DNA from: Paracoccus sp. Z118
Lineage (GTDB): Bacteria > Pseudomonadota > Alphaproteobacteria > Rhodobacterales > Rhodobacteraceae
Direction of reading: 5' to 3'
NCBI RefSeq assembly: GCF_019061185.1
Contig: NZ_JAHQZU010000010.1
Span: forward strand, 1 to 64,000
Length of the DNA: 64,000 nt
In this document: positions 1-7,789 of the stretch, one piece after another
Layout of the letters: every line of letters begins with the position of its first letter
Numbering within the stretch: position 1 is the first letter of the stretch
Position numbers and translations under genes: made by a program
The notes under the pieces: generated by a model
What the model was told of the DNA's origin: nothing
Databases searched by the model: none
What the model saw: only the letters and a program-made list of their open reading frames with translations

Positions 1-46
1 CTGAGAAACCGGCTGCCAGCGGATCGCTTCTCGCCCGTCCGACCGA

Positions 47-400
47 TCAAGCCGCCATCTCGGCGCAGCCGAACGCCTTAATCAGACGTTCCTTAGGAGC
101 TTGCGAACAGATTATCAGAAACCCAAGCTGCTTCCCCTTGATGTGTTGTGTAACACTAGGGTGAGCAGCTGCTTGCAACAACTGCTCGCAGGCGTGCTTA
201 ACATTACATCCTTTAAGTTCCACCAGAACCGCCGAATCTTCATTTTAAACAAAGAAATCCGCCCGAATTCCTTCCGTAATCAAACAGTTATCGATGCGCC
301 CGACGCTATGTGGCTGACGCGCGGGATTAGGAAAATTTGCGGACCTACCATGTTCTTTGACAGTTATGTTGCTGCCCTTCCGTATCTCGACACAACTCAT
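47..400 (-). pseudogene. Small ELKG-motif nuclease-like protein, interrupted
   Basis: Too broken to appear as one reading frame. Reading the minus strand from ATG at 400 gives 51 codons, a TAA at 247-245, then 65 more codons in the same frame to TGA at 49-47. The part before the stop holds HGRSANF and GRIDNCLITEGIRADFFV. The part after holds SAVLVELKG and HACEQLLQAAAH. A D...(V)ELK arrangement is the usual look of a PD-(D/E)XK nuclease core, and I recall small ELKG proteins beside AAA ATPases, so a nuclease role is an inference. Its ATG overlaps the TGA of the upstream ATPase fragment (TGATG), which shows an operon with translational coupling. The last residues, after CSQAPK, do not look like the rest and fall in more GC-rich DNA, so the true 3' end may also be lost. 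Confidence 0.6.
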
Positions 401-1715
401 CAAATAGTTTCCTCGACATCCAACAGCCGGCTATATTCCTCAGCCATTATATCAGAAATACCATCCAGATATTCCGAGTCTATCATCCCATCTTCATCGA
501 TAAGAGAGACAAATTCTCCGTCACGGATTGCCCACGCTGCAAGTTGATCACGGCCAATCCAGCAAGCCCGCGGAATAATATCATTTATCTCTTGATTCCT
601 CTTTTTTCTGCGCGCAAGCTGCCCCGCTTTCAAGTACACATTCATTCTTGTCATCACATAAGGGCTGTGAGTGGTAAGAATTAGACGCCTAGATCTTCTC
701 TCATTTAATACTGAGCTGATCAAAAAATCGAGCAGCCGGGCTTGTGCCCTCGGAAAAAGGTGCGCCTCTGGTTCTTCTATGTACACGAGATTAAATCCTG
801 AAACCCGACGAGACCTGGCTCTGCTGTCAGGCCTTAAAGCATCATCCAGCATGATATTGTTCAGGTAGAATCAAATAGGAATAATTTCCTGCTGACCACT
901 TGATAGAAAGGCAAATGGAACCTGCCGCCCATCTTCCATCTCGATCACTTCCGAGTCTCTCTTCGAAGAAATACTTCCTCCAAATAGATCCTTCATCGCT
1001 CGATCTCGTTCGGCATGAAAGCTCTCTCCCAGTCGGTCATAGATAAGCTGTGACCGATCACGCCAGCCTGCACACAGCCGCGCAAATCGGTGTGTAACCG
1101 GATCAAGCGCACTGCCTTGCTCAATTCCTGCCACCAATCTTCCGATGCTGGTAAAGAATGCTCGCCCCGCAGGAATAAAGGTCTGACCAGAGACAAAATC
1201 TCTACCAAGCTCCACTGTCATCTTGTTGCAAATGGTGCTTCCAATTCGCCAACCCACCTCTAACGAGTTAGCCATCCGCAGATCAAGTCCATCCTCCACG
1301 TTTGGGGCTAGCGGCTTGATATTATAAAATACCGAGAGCGCCTCTTCGTACATATCAGTGAACCAAGGAGACGTAGAAAACGAGACTTCGTCACTTAGCT
1401 CACCCGCCTTTACCCTCCTCATCACCCTGAATGTCGCGTCACCCGACCTGAAGGAAATTTGAAATTTATCCCCCCCCACGCCCCCGGCGGAAACCATGTC
1501 GTGAAACGTCTAGCAACTTCCTTTTTGTAATGCTCAAGTGGCGTCTGATCCTCTGCTGCCCGGATAAAGTCAGAAAACAAATCGCCGAAGAAGTAAATTA
1601 ATTTCGTCGTGACACTTTTTCCTGAGCCCTGCTCACCAATTATGATATTGATATCAGCAATCTCCAAGTCAGCCTTTTTTATGCAGGAGAATCTTTGAAT
1701 GGAGATGTACGGCAC
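400..1715 (-). pseudogene. AAA/SMC-like ATPase (OLD/AAA_15 type), frameshifted and nonsense-mutated
   Basis: Three consecutive fragments make one ABC/SMC-type ATPase. Fragment 1 starts at GTG 1715 with FSCIKKADLEIADINIIIG and a Walker A GEQGSGKS. The frame then changes in a G-run (minus strand) near 1475-1490, where fragment 1 reads TTWFPPG and fragment 2 continues GGVGGDKFQISFRSG. Fragment 2 ends at a signature-like SSGQQEIIPI followed by TGA (873-871). The frame stays open beyond it (FYLNNIMLDDA) into fragment 3, which carries Walker B FNLVYIEEPEAHLFP and the H-loop-like TTHSPYV. All motifs of a working ATPase are present, so the decay is recent or partly a sequencing artefact of the homopolymer. 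The total is about 430 codons. The low GC against its neighbours points to horizontal transfer. It overlaps the next, ELKG-motif gene by one base. Confidence 0.75.
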
Positions 1716-2075
1716 GTTTCATAAACCCTTGACTTAGGGCCTGGCTTCTCCAATCATGGAGTGCAGGCATTCGAATTTTAGACTTGCACCAGGAAGGGGT
1801 TACGATCAAGCGCTGTTACGAGCAGCAAGAGCACAGCAAGGTTTACCCTCCAATGGTGAGATTAATTCTCACCCTACCACACCATCGTATCCGCCCGCGC
1901 CGAGCACTTCTCCTCACCCAGCGGCACCCCCAGCTCGTGGCTCCTCAGCCGGGCGGCGTCGTGGCCGAGGTCCTCATATTCTTTCTGCGCCTCGCGTCAG
2001 CGCGGCTTGCGGCGCCCCCGCCCTCGGCTTCGCTTTCCCCTTCCCCGCCCCGGCCCCCCATGCCAGAACGCCCCC
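1716..2075. other. Gene-free boundary between AT-richer island and core genome
   Basis: No convincing complete gene lies in this 360-nt stretch. Composition changes from mixed (up to about 1880) to very GC-rich. An inverted repeat GGTGAG-attaatt-CTCACC lies at 1855-1873. On the minus strand, codons 1996-1877 form a 40-codon open run without a start, ending in TAG at 1876-1874 (it reads [12 protein letters not shown] and later GVPLGEEKCSARAD). It looks protein-like and may be the 3' remnant of a lost gene, but I do not recognise it. No tRNA, integrase or clear attachment repeat is visible. Confidence 0.45.
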
Positions 2076-3143
2076 ATGAACACCGACATCCTCATCATCG
2101 GCGGCGGCATCGCCGGGGTTTCCGCTGCCGCCGAACTGTCCGCTCACGCCTCCGTCGTGCTGCTGGAGGACGAGGAAGGCCTTGCTCATCACGCCTCGTC
2201 CCGCTCGGCGGCGCTTTATGAGCCCTATTACGGCCCGCCGCCGATCGTGGAGCTGTCGCTCGCCTCGCGCGAGGGGCTGGCGGGGGCGGATGTGCTGTCC
2301 CCGCGTGGGATCTTGCTGGTCGCCTCCCCCTCGCAGCAGGGTCTGTTCGCCGCCGAGGCGGACGCCATGCATCTTTCCCCCATCGACGCCGAGGAAGCCG
2401 CGGCGCTGTTCCCGCCTCTCGATCCTGCCAGAGTCGCGGCGGCGGCCAAGGGGGATCATGCCAGCGACATCGACACTGACCGGCTGGTCCAGCACTACGC
2501 CCGCACAGCGCGCGGCAATGGCGCCACGCTGCTGACCCGCGCGCCGGTGACGGCGATCCGGCGTCAGGGCGGTTGGGCGGTCACGACGCCGCAGGGCGAG
2601 TTCACCGCCGCCATGCTGGTCAACGCCGCCGGTCCTTGGGCTGACCGGGTCGCGGCGATGGCGGGGGTGACGCCGCTGGGGCTGCGGCCGCATCGCCGCT
2701 CGATGGCGCGGATACCGGCGCCGGACGGGATGGACCCGGCGGGGTGGCCGATGACGATGGGCGTGGGCGAGGGCTGGTATGCCAAGCCCGACGCGGGCGC
2801 CCTGATCGTCTCGCCGTGCGAGGCCGATCCGATGGACCCGCATGACGCCTGGCCCGACGACATGGTGCTGGCCGAGGGGCTGGCGCGCTACGAGGCGATG
2901 ACCCGCTTTCCGGTCCAGCGGCTGCTGTCGAGCTGGGCCGGGCTGCGGACCTTCGCCCCCGATGGCGACCCGGTCTACGGCGCCGACCCGGACGCGCCGG
3001 ACTTCGTGTGGTTCGCGGGACAGGGCGGCTATGGCTTCCAGTCGGCCCCCGCCGCCGCCCGCTTCATCGCCGACACGGTGCTGCGGCGCGGGACGGACGC
3101 AGCACTGGCGCGGGCGCTCTCGCCGGCGCGGTTCAGGGCCTGA
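2076..3143 (+). CDS. FAD-dependent D-amino-acid dehydrogenase, DauA-like (DAO family)
   Basis: This predicted flavoprotein of 355 residues would oxidise a D-amino acid to the 2-oxo acid. Residues 1-30 form the Rossmann entry with GGGIAGVSAAAELSA. SSRSAA near residue 42, the DIDTDRL segment, the LVNAAGPWAD segment and the C-terminal GQGGYGFQSAPA FAD-closing motif follow the layout I know from Pseudomonas D-arginine dehydrogenase. Glycine/sarcosine oxidase-type relatives (ThiO) are the main alternative and would fit the neighbouring thiamine transporter, but the overall match looks closer to DauA. The start at 2076 places the dinucleotide fold at the N-terminus. The 3' end overlaps the convergent thiQ by 11 nt, so no terminator can separate them. 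Confidence 0.75.
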   Translation: MNTDILIIGGGIAGVSAAAELSAHASVVLLEDEEGLAHHASSRSAALYEPYYGPPPIVELSLASREGLAGADVLSPRGILLVASPSQQGLFAAEADAMHLSPIDAEEAAALFPPLDPARVAAAAKGDHASDIDTDRLVQHYARTARGNGATLLTRAPVTAIRRQGGWAVTTPQGEFTAAMLVNAAGPWADRVAAMAGVTPLGLRPHRRSMARIPAPDGMDPAGWPMTMGVGEGWYAKPDAGALIVSPCEADPMDPHDAWPDDMVLAEGLARYEAMTRFPVQRLLSSWAGLRTFAPDGDPVYGADPDAPDFVWFAGQGGYGFQSAPAAARFIADTVLRRGTDAALARALSPARFRA

Positions 3144-3855
3144 CCGCGCCGAGATAGGCCCGCAGCGCGGGGGGTGGATCGTCCAGCAGCGCCTGCGTGG
3201 GGCGGGGCGGATGCACCACGCCGCCATCGACGAGGATCGTCAGCTCGGCAAAGCCGCGGGCGTCCGCCGGATCATGCGTCACCATCAGCACCGTCGCGCC
3301 GCTGGCCGAGGCGATGCGGGCGACAAGCTCCAGCATCTCGGCCTTAAGCGCCGGGCCGAGGGCGGAGAACGGCTCGTCCAGCAGCAGCATCGGCCGGGCG
3401 CGCAGCAAGGCGCGGGCCAGCGCCACCCGGCCCTGCTGCCCGCCGGACAGCGAACCGGGGCGGCGCGCGCCCATCCCCGCCAGCCCCACCTCGGCCAGCG
3501 CGGTTTCGACCTGCCGGCGCTGCGGGCCGTTCAGCCGCAGGTCCGGGCGCAGGCCCAGCGCGACGTTCTGAAACACCGTCAGATGCGGAAAGAGGTTCTG
3601 GTCCTGGAACAGGACCGACAGCGGGCGGTCGCCCGGCGCCAGCGGGCCGAGGTCGCGCCCGTTCCAGCGGACCTGCCCGGCATCGGGGCGCAGGAACCCC
3701 TCGATCAGCGCCAGAAGCGTGGACTTGCCCGAGCCGGAGGGGCCGATCACCGCGACGCGCGCGCCCTTTGGCACCGTCAGGTCGGCGCTCAGGCTGAAAT
3801 CGTCCTGCGTGAGGCGCAGGCTCCGCAGTTCAAGGCCGTTCTCACCTTCCGACAA
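3133..3855 (-). CDS. thiQ: Thiamine ABC transporter ATP-binding protein ThiQ
   Basis: Cytoplasmic ATPase of the thiamine/TPP importer, 240 residues. The Walker A GPSGSGKS is at residues 38-45, the Q-loop FQDQNLFPHLTVFQN near 83-97, the signature LSGGQQ at 136-141, then Walker B LLLDEPFSALG and switch MVTHDPADA. It is the last gene of thiB-thiP-thiQ. Its start overlaps the end of thiP by 14 nt, which implies coupled translation. The operon lies behind a TPP riboswitch, which supports thiamine over other substrates of this ABC subfamily. It converges with and overlaps the DauA-like gene. Confidence 0.9.
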   Translation of the reverse strand: MSEGENGLELRSLRLTQDDFSLSADLTVPKGARVAVIGPSGSGKSTLLALIEGFLRPDAGQVRWNGRDLGPLAPGDRPLSVLFQDQNLFPHLTVFQNVALGLRPDLRLNGPQRRQVETALAEVGLAGMGARRPGSLSGGQQGRVALARALLRARPMLLLDEPFSALGPALKAEMLELVARIASASGATVLMVTHDPADARGFAELTILVDGGVVHPPRPTQALLDDPPPALRAYLGAVRP

Positions 3856-5404
3856 GCCGCGCCCCCCGGTCGAAGACCCAGAACAGCGCGAAGCTGATCG
3901 CCATCAGCAGCACCGCCGCGCCGGCCGCGTCCTCGATCCGGTAGCGGCCCATGAGTTGCCAGATCAGCATCGGCAGGGTCGTGCGCTGGTCAGCGAACAA
4001 TGTGATCACGCCCAGATCGCCCATCGCCAGCGCCGCCGAAAGACCGCCCGCGAAGCCCAACGGTCGGGCCATGCGCGGCAGGGTCAGCAGCCGCAGCCGG
4101 GCCGCGCCGCGCAGGCCGAGCGAGGCGGCGAGCCGTCCGTAATCCGCCTGAACGGTCCGCGCGGCGGGGATCAGGGCGCGCAACGCGAAGGGCAGCGCCA
4201 TGACGCCGTTGATCAGGACCGTGACCGGCAGCGCGAGCGATTCCGGCCGCGCCCAGTCGCGCAGCAGCAGGTAAAGCCCGGTTCCCAGCACCAGCGGCGA
4301 GGCGACCAGCGGCAGCATCCCCGCCGCCTCGATCCAGCGGCGCGGCCGCTCGGCCAGCGCGAGCGACAGCGCCAGAGCCATCACCAGCGTCAACGCCGCC
4401 GAGGTCAGCGCCATCGACACGGACCGGGCCGTCGCCGCCCAGACCGAGCCGGGCAGACCGGCCAGCGCAGGCAGGCCGGGCAGGATCACGGCTACCATCG
4501 GCGCGATCAGGAAGGCCGCCGCCAGCCCGATCACCGCCGTATCCGCCACCACGCGCCAGCCGCGCGGGCCGGAAAGCTCGGCCGGGCGGTCCAGCCCCGC
4601 GCCGAAGCCCGCAGGCAGGGTGACGCGTGCGGCCATCGCCATCGCGGCAAGGCTGATCGCCACCTGCACCAGCCCGAGGCTCGCCGCGCGGCCCAGATCG
4701 GCGTCGAAGCGGAATGCCTGATAGATCGCCAGCTCGATCGTGGTGGCCTGCGGCCCGCCCCCCAGCGTCAGCGCGACGGCAAAGCTCGTCAAGCAGACGA
4801 GGAACGCGGCCAGCCAGACGCCCGGCAGCACCTCGACCAGCATCGGCCGCTCCAGATGGCGGGCGGTGTCGGCGGGGGCGAAGCCGAGCGAGCGGGCCAG
4901 CCGGAACCGCTCGGCCGGGATCGCCTGCCAGCCATGCAGGATCAGCCGCACCGCCAGTGGCAGGTTGAAGAATACATGGGCGAGGATCACGCCCTGCCAG
5001 CCATAGATCGACATCTGCGGCAATCCCAGCGCGCCAAGGCCCGCGTTCGCCAGCCCGGTGCGGCCGAAGATCGCGATCAGCCCCATGATCGCCACGATCA
5101 CCGGCAGGATGAAGGGCGCGCCCAGCAACAGGATCAGCGCACCGCGTCCGGGGAACGCGCGGCGGGCCAGCGCGCGGGCGACCGGCACCGCCAGCGCCGC
5201 CGCCAGCGTGGCGGAAACCGTGGCCTGCCACAAAGTGAACCAGATCGCCCGCAGGTCCCAGCGGCCGAGGCCGGAAAGCCCCTCGGCCGCCCAGGCCACG
5301 GCGGCGAGCGTTCCCAGCACCAGCAGCGCCAGCCCGCCCGCGACGAGGGCGGCAAGCGCCGTGCCCGGACGCGCGGCCTTCAGCGCCGGAACGCGGTCAG
5401 CCAT
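3842..5404 (-). CDS. thiP: Thiamine ABC transporter permease ThiP
   Basis: Inner-membrane permease of 520 residues, the usual length for ThiP, which is an internally duplicated BPD-type permease with two sets of about six helices. Hydrophobic segments run through the whole protein. Two EAA-type loops can be seen, one in the first half (ERFRLARSLGFAP) and one in the second (DYGRLAASLGLRG). I chose ATG 5404 because it gives [14 protein letters not shown] followed by the first helix. It lies 25 nt inside the 3' end of thiB, so the two are translationally coupled. The longer upstream extension of this frame is only a shadow over thiB. Substrate assignment rests on ThiB and the riboswitch. Confidence 0.88.
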   Translation of the reverse strand: MADRVPALKAARPGTALAALVAGGLALLVLGTLAAVAWAAEGLSGLGRWDLRAIWFTLWQATVSATLAAALAVPVARALARRAFPGRGALILLLGAPFILPVIVAIMGLIAIFGRTGLANAGLGALGLPQMSIYGWQGVILAHVFFNLPLAVRLILHGWQAIPAERFRLARSLGFAPADTARHLERPMLVEVLPGVWLAAFLVCLTSFAVALTLGGGPQATTIELAIYQAFRFDADLGRAASLGLVQVAISLAAMAMAARVTLPAGFGAGLDRPAELSGPRGWRVVADTAVIGLAAAFLIAPMVAVILPGLPALAGLPGSVWAATARSVSMALTSAALTLVMALALSLALAERPRRWIEAAGMLPLVASPLVLGTGLYLLLRDWARPESLALPVTVLINGVMALPFALRALIPAARTVQADYGRLAASLGLRGAARLRLLTLPRMARPLGFAGGLSAALAMGDLGVITLFADQRTTLPMLIWQLMGRYRIEDAAGAAVLLMAISFALFWVFDRGARLVGR

Positions 5405-6381
5405 TCGTCCAGCGCGGGCTGGCGCAGCGCCTCGGCCTCGGCCTCTGAGTAAAGGAACGTCTTGTCCGGCCGGGGCAGGTCGCGGAACGCCTGCGGCAGC
5501 GCCTCGGGCGGCAGCTTCGCGGGCCACGCCCAGTTGGCTTCGGGGATGATCGACTGGAACTCGGGCGTCAGGATGTAGTCCATGAACGCCTGCGCCAGTT
5601 CGGGCTGGTCGCTGCCTTCCAGCTTCGCGGCGAGTTCCACCATCAGGTAATGCCCTTCCGGGAAGATCGCGGCGTGCTTGGTCAGGTCGTCCTCGGCCAT
5701 GATGTGATAGGCGGGCGAGCTGGTGTAGGACAGCACCATGTCCGCCTCTCCGCTCGTGAACAGACCATAGCTTTCCGACCAGCCCGGCGTCACCGTCAGC
5801 ACCTTGGGCGCAAGCTTCGCCCAGGCCTCGCCCGCGCCATCCCCATAGACCGACTTGACCCACAGCAGCAGCGCCAGCCCGCTGGCCGAGGCGCGCGGGT
5901 CCTGGATGACGATCCGCAGATCGTCCGGCGCGTCCAGCAGCGCCGCGAAGCTCTGCGGCGGGCTCGGCAGGCGCGTCTCGTCATAGACGAAGGCGAGTTC
6001 GCTGTAGTTGAAGGGCAGGAAGACATCGTCATCCCACGCGACCGGCATGGTCAGCGCCGACGTGTCCTGCCCGTGCGGCGCGAACAGGCCGGTTTCGCGG
6101 GCCCGCGCGGTCTGGTCGGTGTTGAGCCCGATCACCACGTCGGCGCGGGTGCGCCCCCGCTCGATCAGCAGGCGCGGCAGCACGTCGCCGGTGACGAAGA
6201 CCAGATCGCAGCCGCAGGCCGCCTCGAACCCCTGCTCGATCTTGGGGCCGGGACCCCATTCGCTGGCGAAATAGTCGGGGGCGTAGATGGTAAGTTCGGG
6301 CCGGTCCTGCGCGGCGGCCGGCACGATCAGGAAGGGGGCCGCCAGCAGGGCGGCGGCCATGACAGTCACGGACGCTTTCAT
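5380..6381 (-). CDS. thiB: Thiamine-binding periplasmic protein ThiB
   Basis: Periplasmic solute-binding protein of 333 residues that delivers thiamine or its phosphates to ThiPQ. It starts with a Sec signal peptide ([20 protein letters not shown], cleavage likely after AAAQ). The mature protein opens with [20 protein letters not shown], typical of the iron/thiamine-binding type, and holds GLNTDQ, the GWSESYGLF and [10 protein letters not shown] strands and a [12 protein letters not shown] tail, as in ThiB. The ATG at 6381 is preceded by a strong AAAGGAGG ribosome site that can be masked by an upstream anti-SD. First gene of the operon. Confidence 0.9.
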   Translation of the reverse strand: MKASVTVMAAALLAAPFLIVPAAAQDRPELTIYAPDYFASEWGPGPKIEQGFEAACGCDLVFVTGDVLPRLLIERGRTRADVVIGLNTDQTARARETGLFAPHGQDTSALTMPVAWDDDVFLPFNYSELAFVYDETRLPSPPQSFAALLDAPDDLRIVIQDPRASASGLALLLWVKSVYGDGAGEAWAKLAPKVLTVTPGWSESYGLFTSGEADMVLSYTSSPAYHIMAEDDLTKHAAIFPEGHYLMVELAAKLEGSDQPELAQAFMDYILTPEFQSIIPEANWAWPAKLPPEALPQAFRDLPRPDKTFLYSEAEAEALRQPALDEWLTAFRR

Positions 6382-6388
6382 CGCGCTT

Positions 6389-6419
6389 CCTCCTTTGCGG
6401 GTTTCGGAAAGAAAGGAGG
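6389..6419 (-). promoter_or_regulatory. Anti-Shine-Dalgarno hairpin of thiB
   Basis: On the minus-strand RNA the segment from 6419 to 6412 reads CCUCCUUU and can pair perfectly over 8 bp with the thiB ribosome site AAAGGAGG (6396-6389), leaving a loop of 15 nt. The anti-SD starts right at the 3' strand of riboswitch helix P1. This is the layout expected for a TPP switch acting on translation initiation, which is the common mode in Gram-negative bacteria. The pairing is seen directly. The switching is inferred. Confidence 0.6.
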
Positions 6420-6420
6420 C

Positions 6421-6513
6421 GCGACCTTCCCTCCGCCGGTGTTGACCGGATCAGGTTCGACGGGTTCGCGGCTCTCCGCATCTCAGCCCGAAAGGGCACC
6501 CCGAGGTGGCGCG
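6421..6513 (-). promoter_or_regulatory. TPP (THI-box) riboswitch of thiBPQ
   Basis: The minus strand carries the THI-box landmarks in order: GCGCCACC (P1, 5' strand), GGGGUGCCC, GGGCUGAGA, then GAACCUGAUCCGG, and finally GGAGGGAAGG followed by GUCGCGC (P1, 3' strand). P1 can form with one mismatch. These conserved segments bind thiamine pyrophosphate in this family. It lies directly upstream of thiB, so high TPP should shut off thiamine uptake. Confidence 0.93.
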
Positions 6514-6612
6514 AAGCATACGCCGCCCCGCGCCCTTCGCAAGCGCCATCTATTGCCCGGCCCGCCCCCCCGCGCTATCCGCAACCAAAGGGCGGCAACC
6601 GGGACCAGAGAG

Positions 6613-7713
6613 ATGAGCTTCAACACCTTCGGCCGGATGTTCCGCTTCACCTCGTGGGGCGAAAGCCACGGCCCCGCCCTTGGCGCAACGGTCGATGGCT
6701 GCCCGCCCGGCGTCGCGCTGGACGAGGCGTTCATCCAGCGCTTCCTCGACCGCCGCCGTCCCGGCCAGTCGAAGATGACCACCCAGCGGCAGGAAGCCGA
6801 CGCGGTCCGCATCCTCTCGGGCGTGTTCGAGGGGCGGACCACCGGCACCCCGATCCAGCTGATGATCGAGAATACCGACCAGCGCAGCCGCGACTATGGC
6901 GACATCGCGCAGGCCTTCCGGCCCGGTCACGCCGACATCGCCTATCACCTGAAATACGGCACCCGCGACTATCGCGGCGGCGGCCGGTCCAGCGCGCGCG
7001 AGACGGCTGCGCGGGTCGCGGCCGGGGGCGTGGCGCAGGCGGTGCTGCGCGATCTGGCGCCGGACCTGCGGATCACCGGCTACATGGTGCAGATGGGCGA
7101 CCGGCATATCGACCGCGCCCGCATCGACCTGGCCGAGATCGACCGCAACGACTTCTTCTGCCCCGACGCAGGTGCGGTTCAGGAATGGACCGACTACCTG
7201 ACCGCCATCCGCAAGGATCAGGACAGCGTCGGCGCGGTGGTCGAGGTGGTGGTGCAGGGCTGCCCGCCGGGTCTGGGCGCGCCGGTCTATGCCAAGCTCG
7301 ACACCGATCTGGCGGCGGCGATGATGTCGATCAACGCCGTCAAAGCCGTGGAGATCGGCGAGGGCATGGCGGCCGCGGCGCTGAAAGGCACCCAGAACGC
7401 CGACGAGATCCGCATGGGGCCGCACGGGCCGGAGTTCCTGTCGAACCACGCGGGCGGCATCCTCGGCGGGATTTCCACCGGACAGGACATCGTCGTCCGC
7501 TTCGCGGTGAAACCGACAAGCTCGATCCTGACCCCCCGCCGCACCATCAATGCAGCGGGCGAGGAGATCGACCTCATCACCAAGGGCCGGCACGATCCTT
7601 GCGTCGGCATCCGCGCCGTGCCGGTGGCCGAGGCGATGGCGGCCTGCGTGATCCTCGACCATCTGCTGCTGGATCGCGCCCAGACCGGCGGCGTTCGCGG
7701 CAGCATCGGCTGA
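6613..7713 (+). CDS. aroC: Chorismate synthase
   Basis: Converts 5-enolpyruvylshikimate-3-phosphate to chorismate with reduced FMN, the last common step to aromatic amino acids. It has 366 residues, the normal length. The family signature [18 protein letters not shown] is near the N-terminus, [14 protein letters not shown] and [20 protein letters not shown] follow, and the C-terminal signature region [17 protein letters not shown] is present. The start at 6613 gives [12 protein letters not shown], as in homologues. Upstream in-frame sequence belongs to the riboswitch region and is not coding. It is monocistronic, divergent from the thiB leader. Confidence 0.96.
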   Translation: MSFNTFGRMFRFTSWGESHGPALGATVDGCPPGVALDEAFIQRFLDRRRPGQSKMTTQRQEADAVRILSGVFEGRTTGTPIQLMIENTDQRSRDYGDIAQAFRPGHADIAYHLKYGTRDYRGGGRSSARETAARVAAGGVAQAVLRDLAPDLRITGYMVQMGDRHIDRARIDLAEIDRNDFFCPDAGAVQEWTDYLTAIRKDQDSVGAVVEVVVQGCPPGLGAPVYAKLDTDLAAAMMSINAVKAVEIGEGMAAAALKGTQNADEIRMGPHGPEFLSNHAGGILGGISTGQDIVVRFAVKPTSSILTPRRTINAAGEEIDLITKGRHDPCVGIRAVPVAEAMAACVILDHLLLDRAQTGGVRGSIG

Positions 7714-7745
7714 AAGGCTGAAGTCCCCTAACTTGACACGCCCCC

Positions 7746-7759
7746 GGTGCCACGGCACC
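7746..7759. promoter_or_regulatory. Short palindrome upstream of gshA
   Basis: GGTGCC-ac-GGCACC has perfect 6-bp arms. It lies 8 nt after a TTGACA hexamer (7733-7738) and 30 nt before the gshA start. It falls within the spacer expected behind that -35-like hexamer, a common place for an operator. No good -10 element is visible, so the promoter reading is weak. Confidence 0.35.
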
Positions 7760-7789
7760 TGTGGTCGGTCACGATCGAAAGGCCTGTCC

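Noticed and set aside
101-547. 148-residue plus-strand open frame at the left edge
   Set aside because: Lies opposite the ELKG and ATPase remains; composition and residues do not look like a protein, and the minus strand explains the DNA.
1470-1500. Programmed frameshift in the G-run of the ATPase gene
   Set aside because: A downstream in-frame TGA and a TAA in the partner gene make simple decay, or a homopolymer error, far more likely than recoding.
1765-1800. tRNA 3'-end-like string with TTCGAAT and CCA
   Set aside because: Neither the T-arm nor the acceptor arm pairs, and no D-arm or anticodon arm lies upstream.
1974-3227. 417-residue minus-strand frame over the DauA-like gene
   Set aside because: Shadow with Arg/His/Gly-rich content; the plus-strand flavoprotein is complete.
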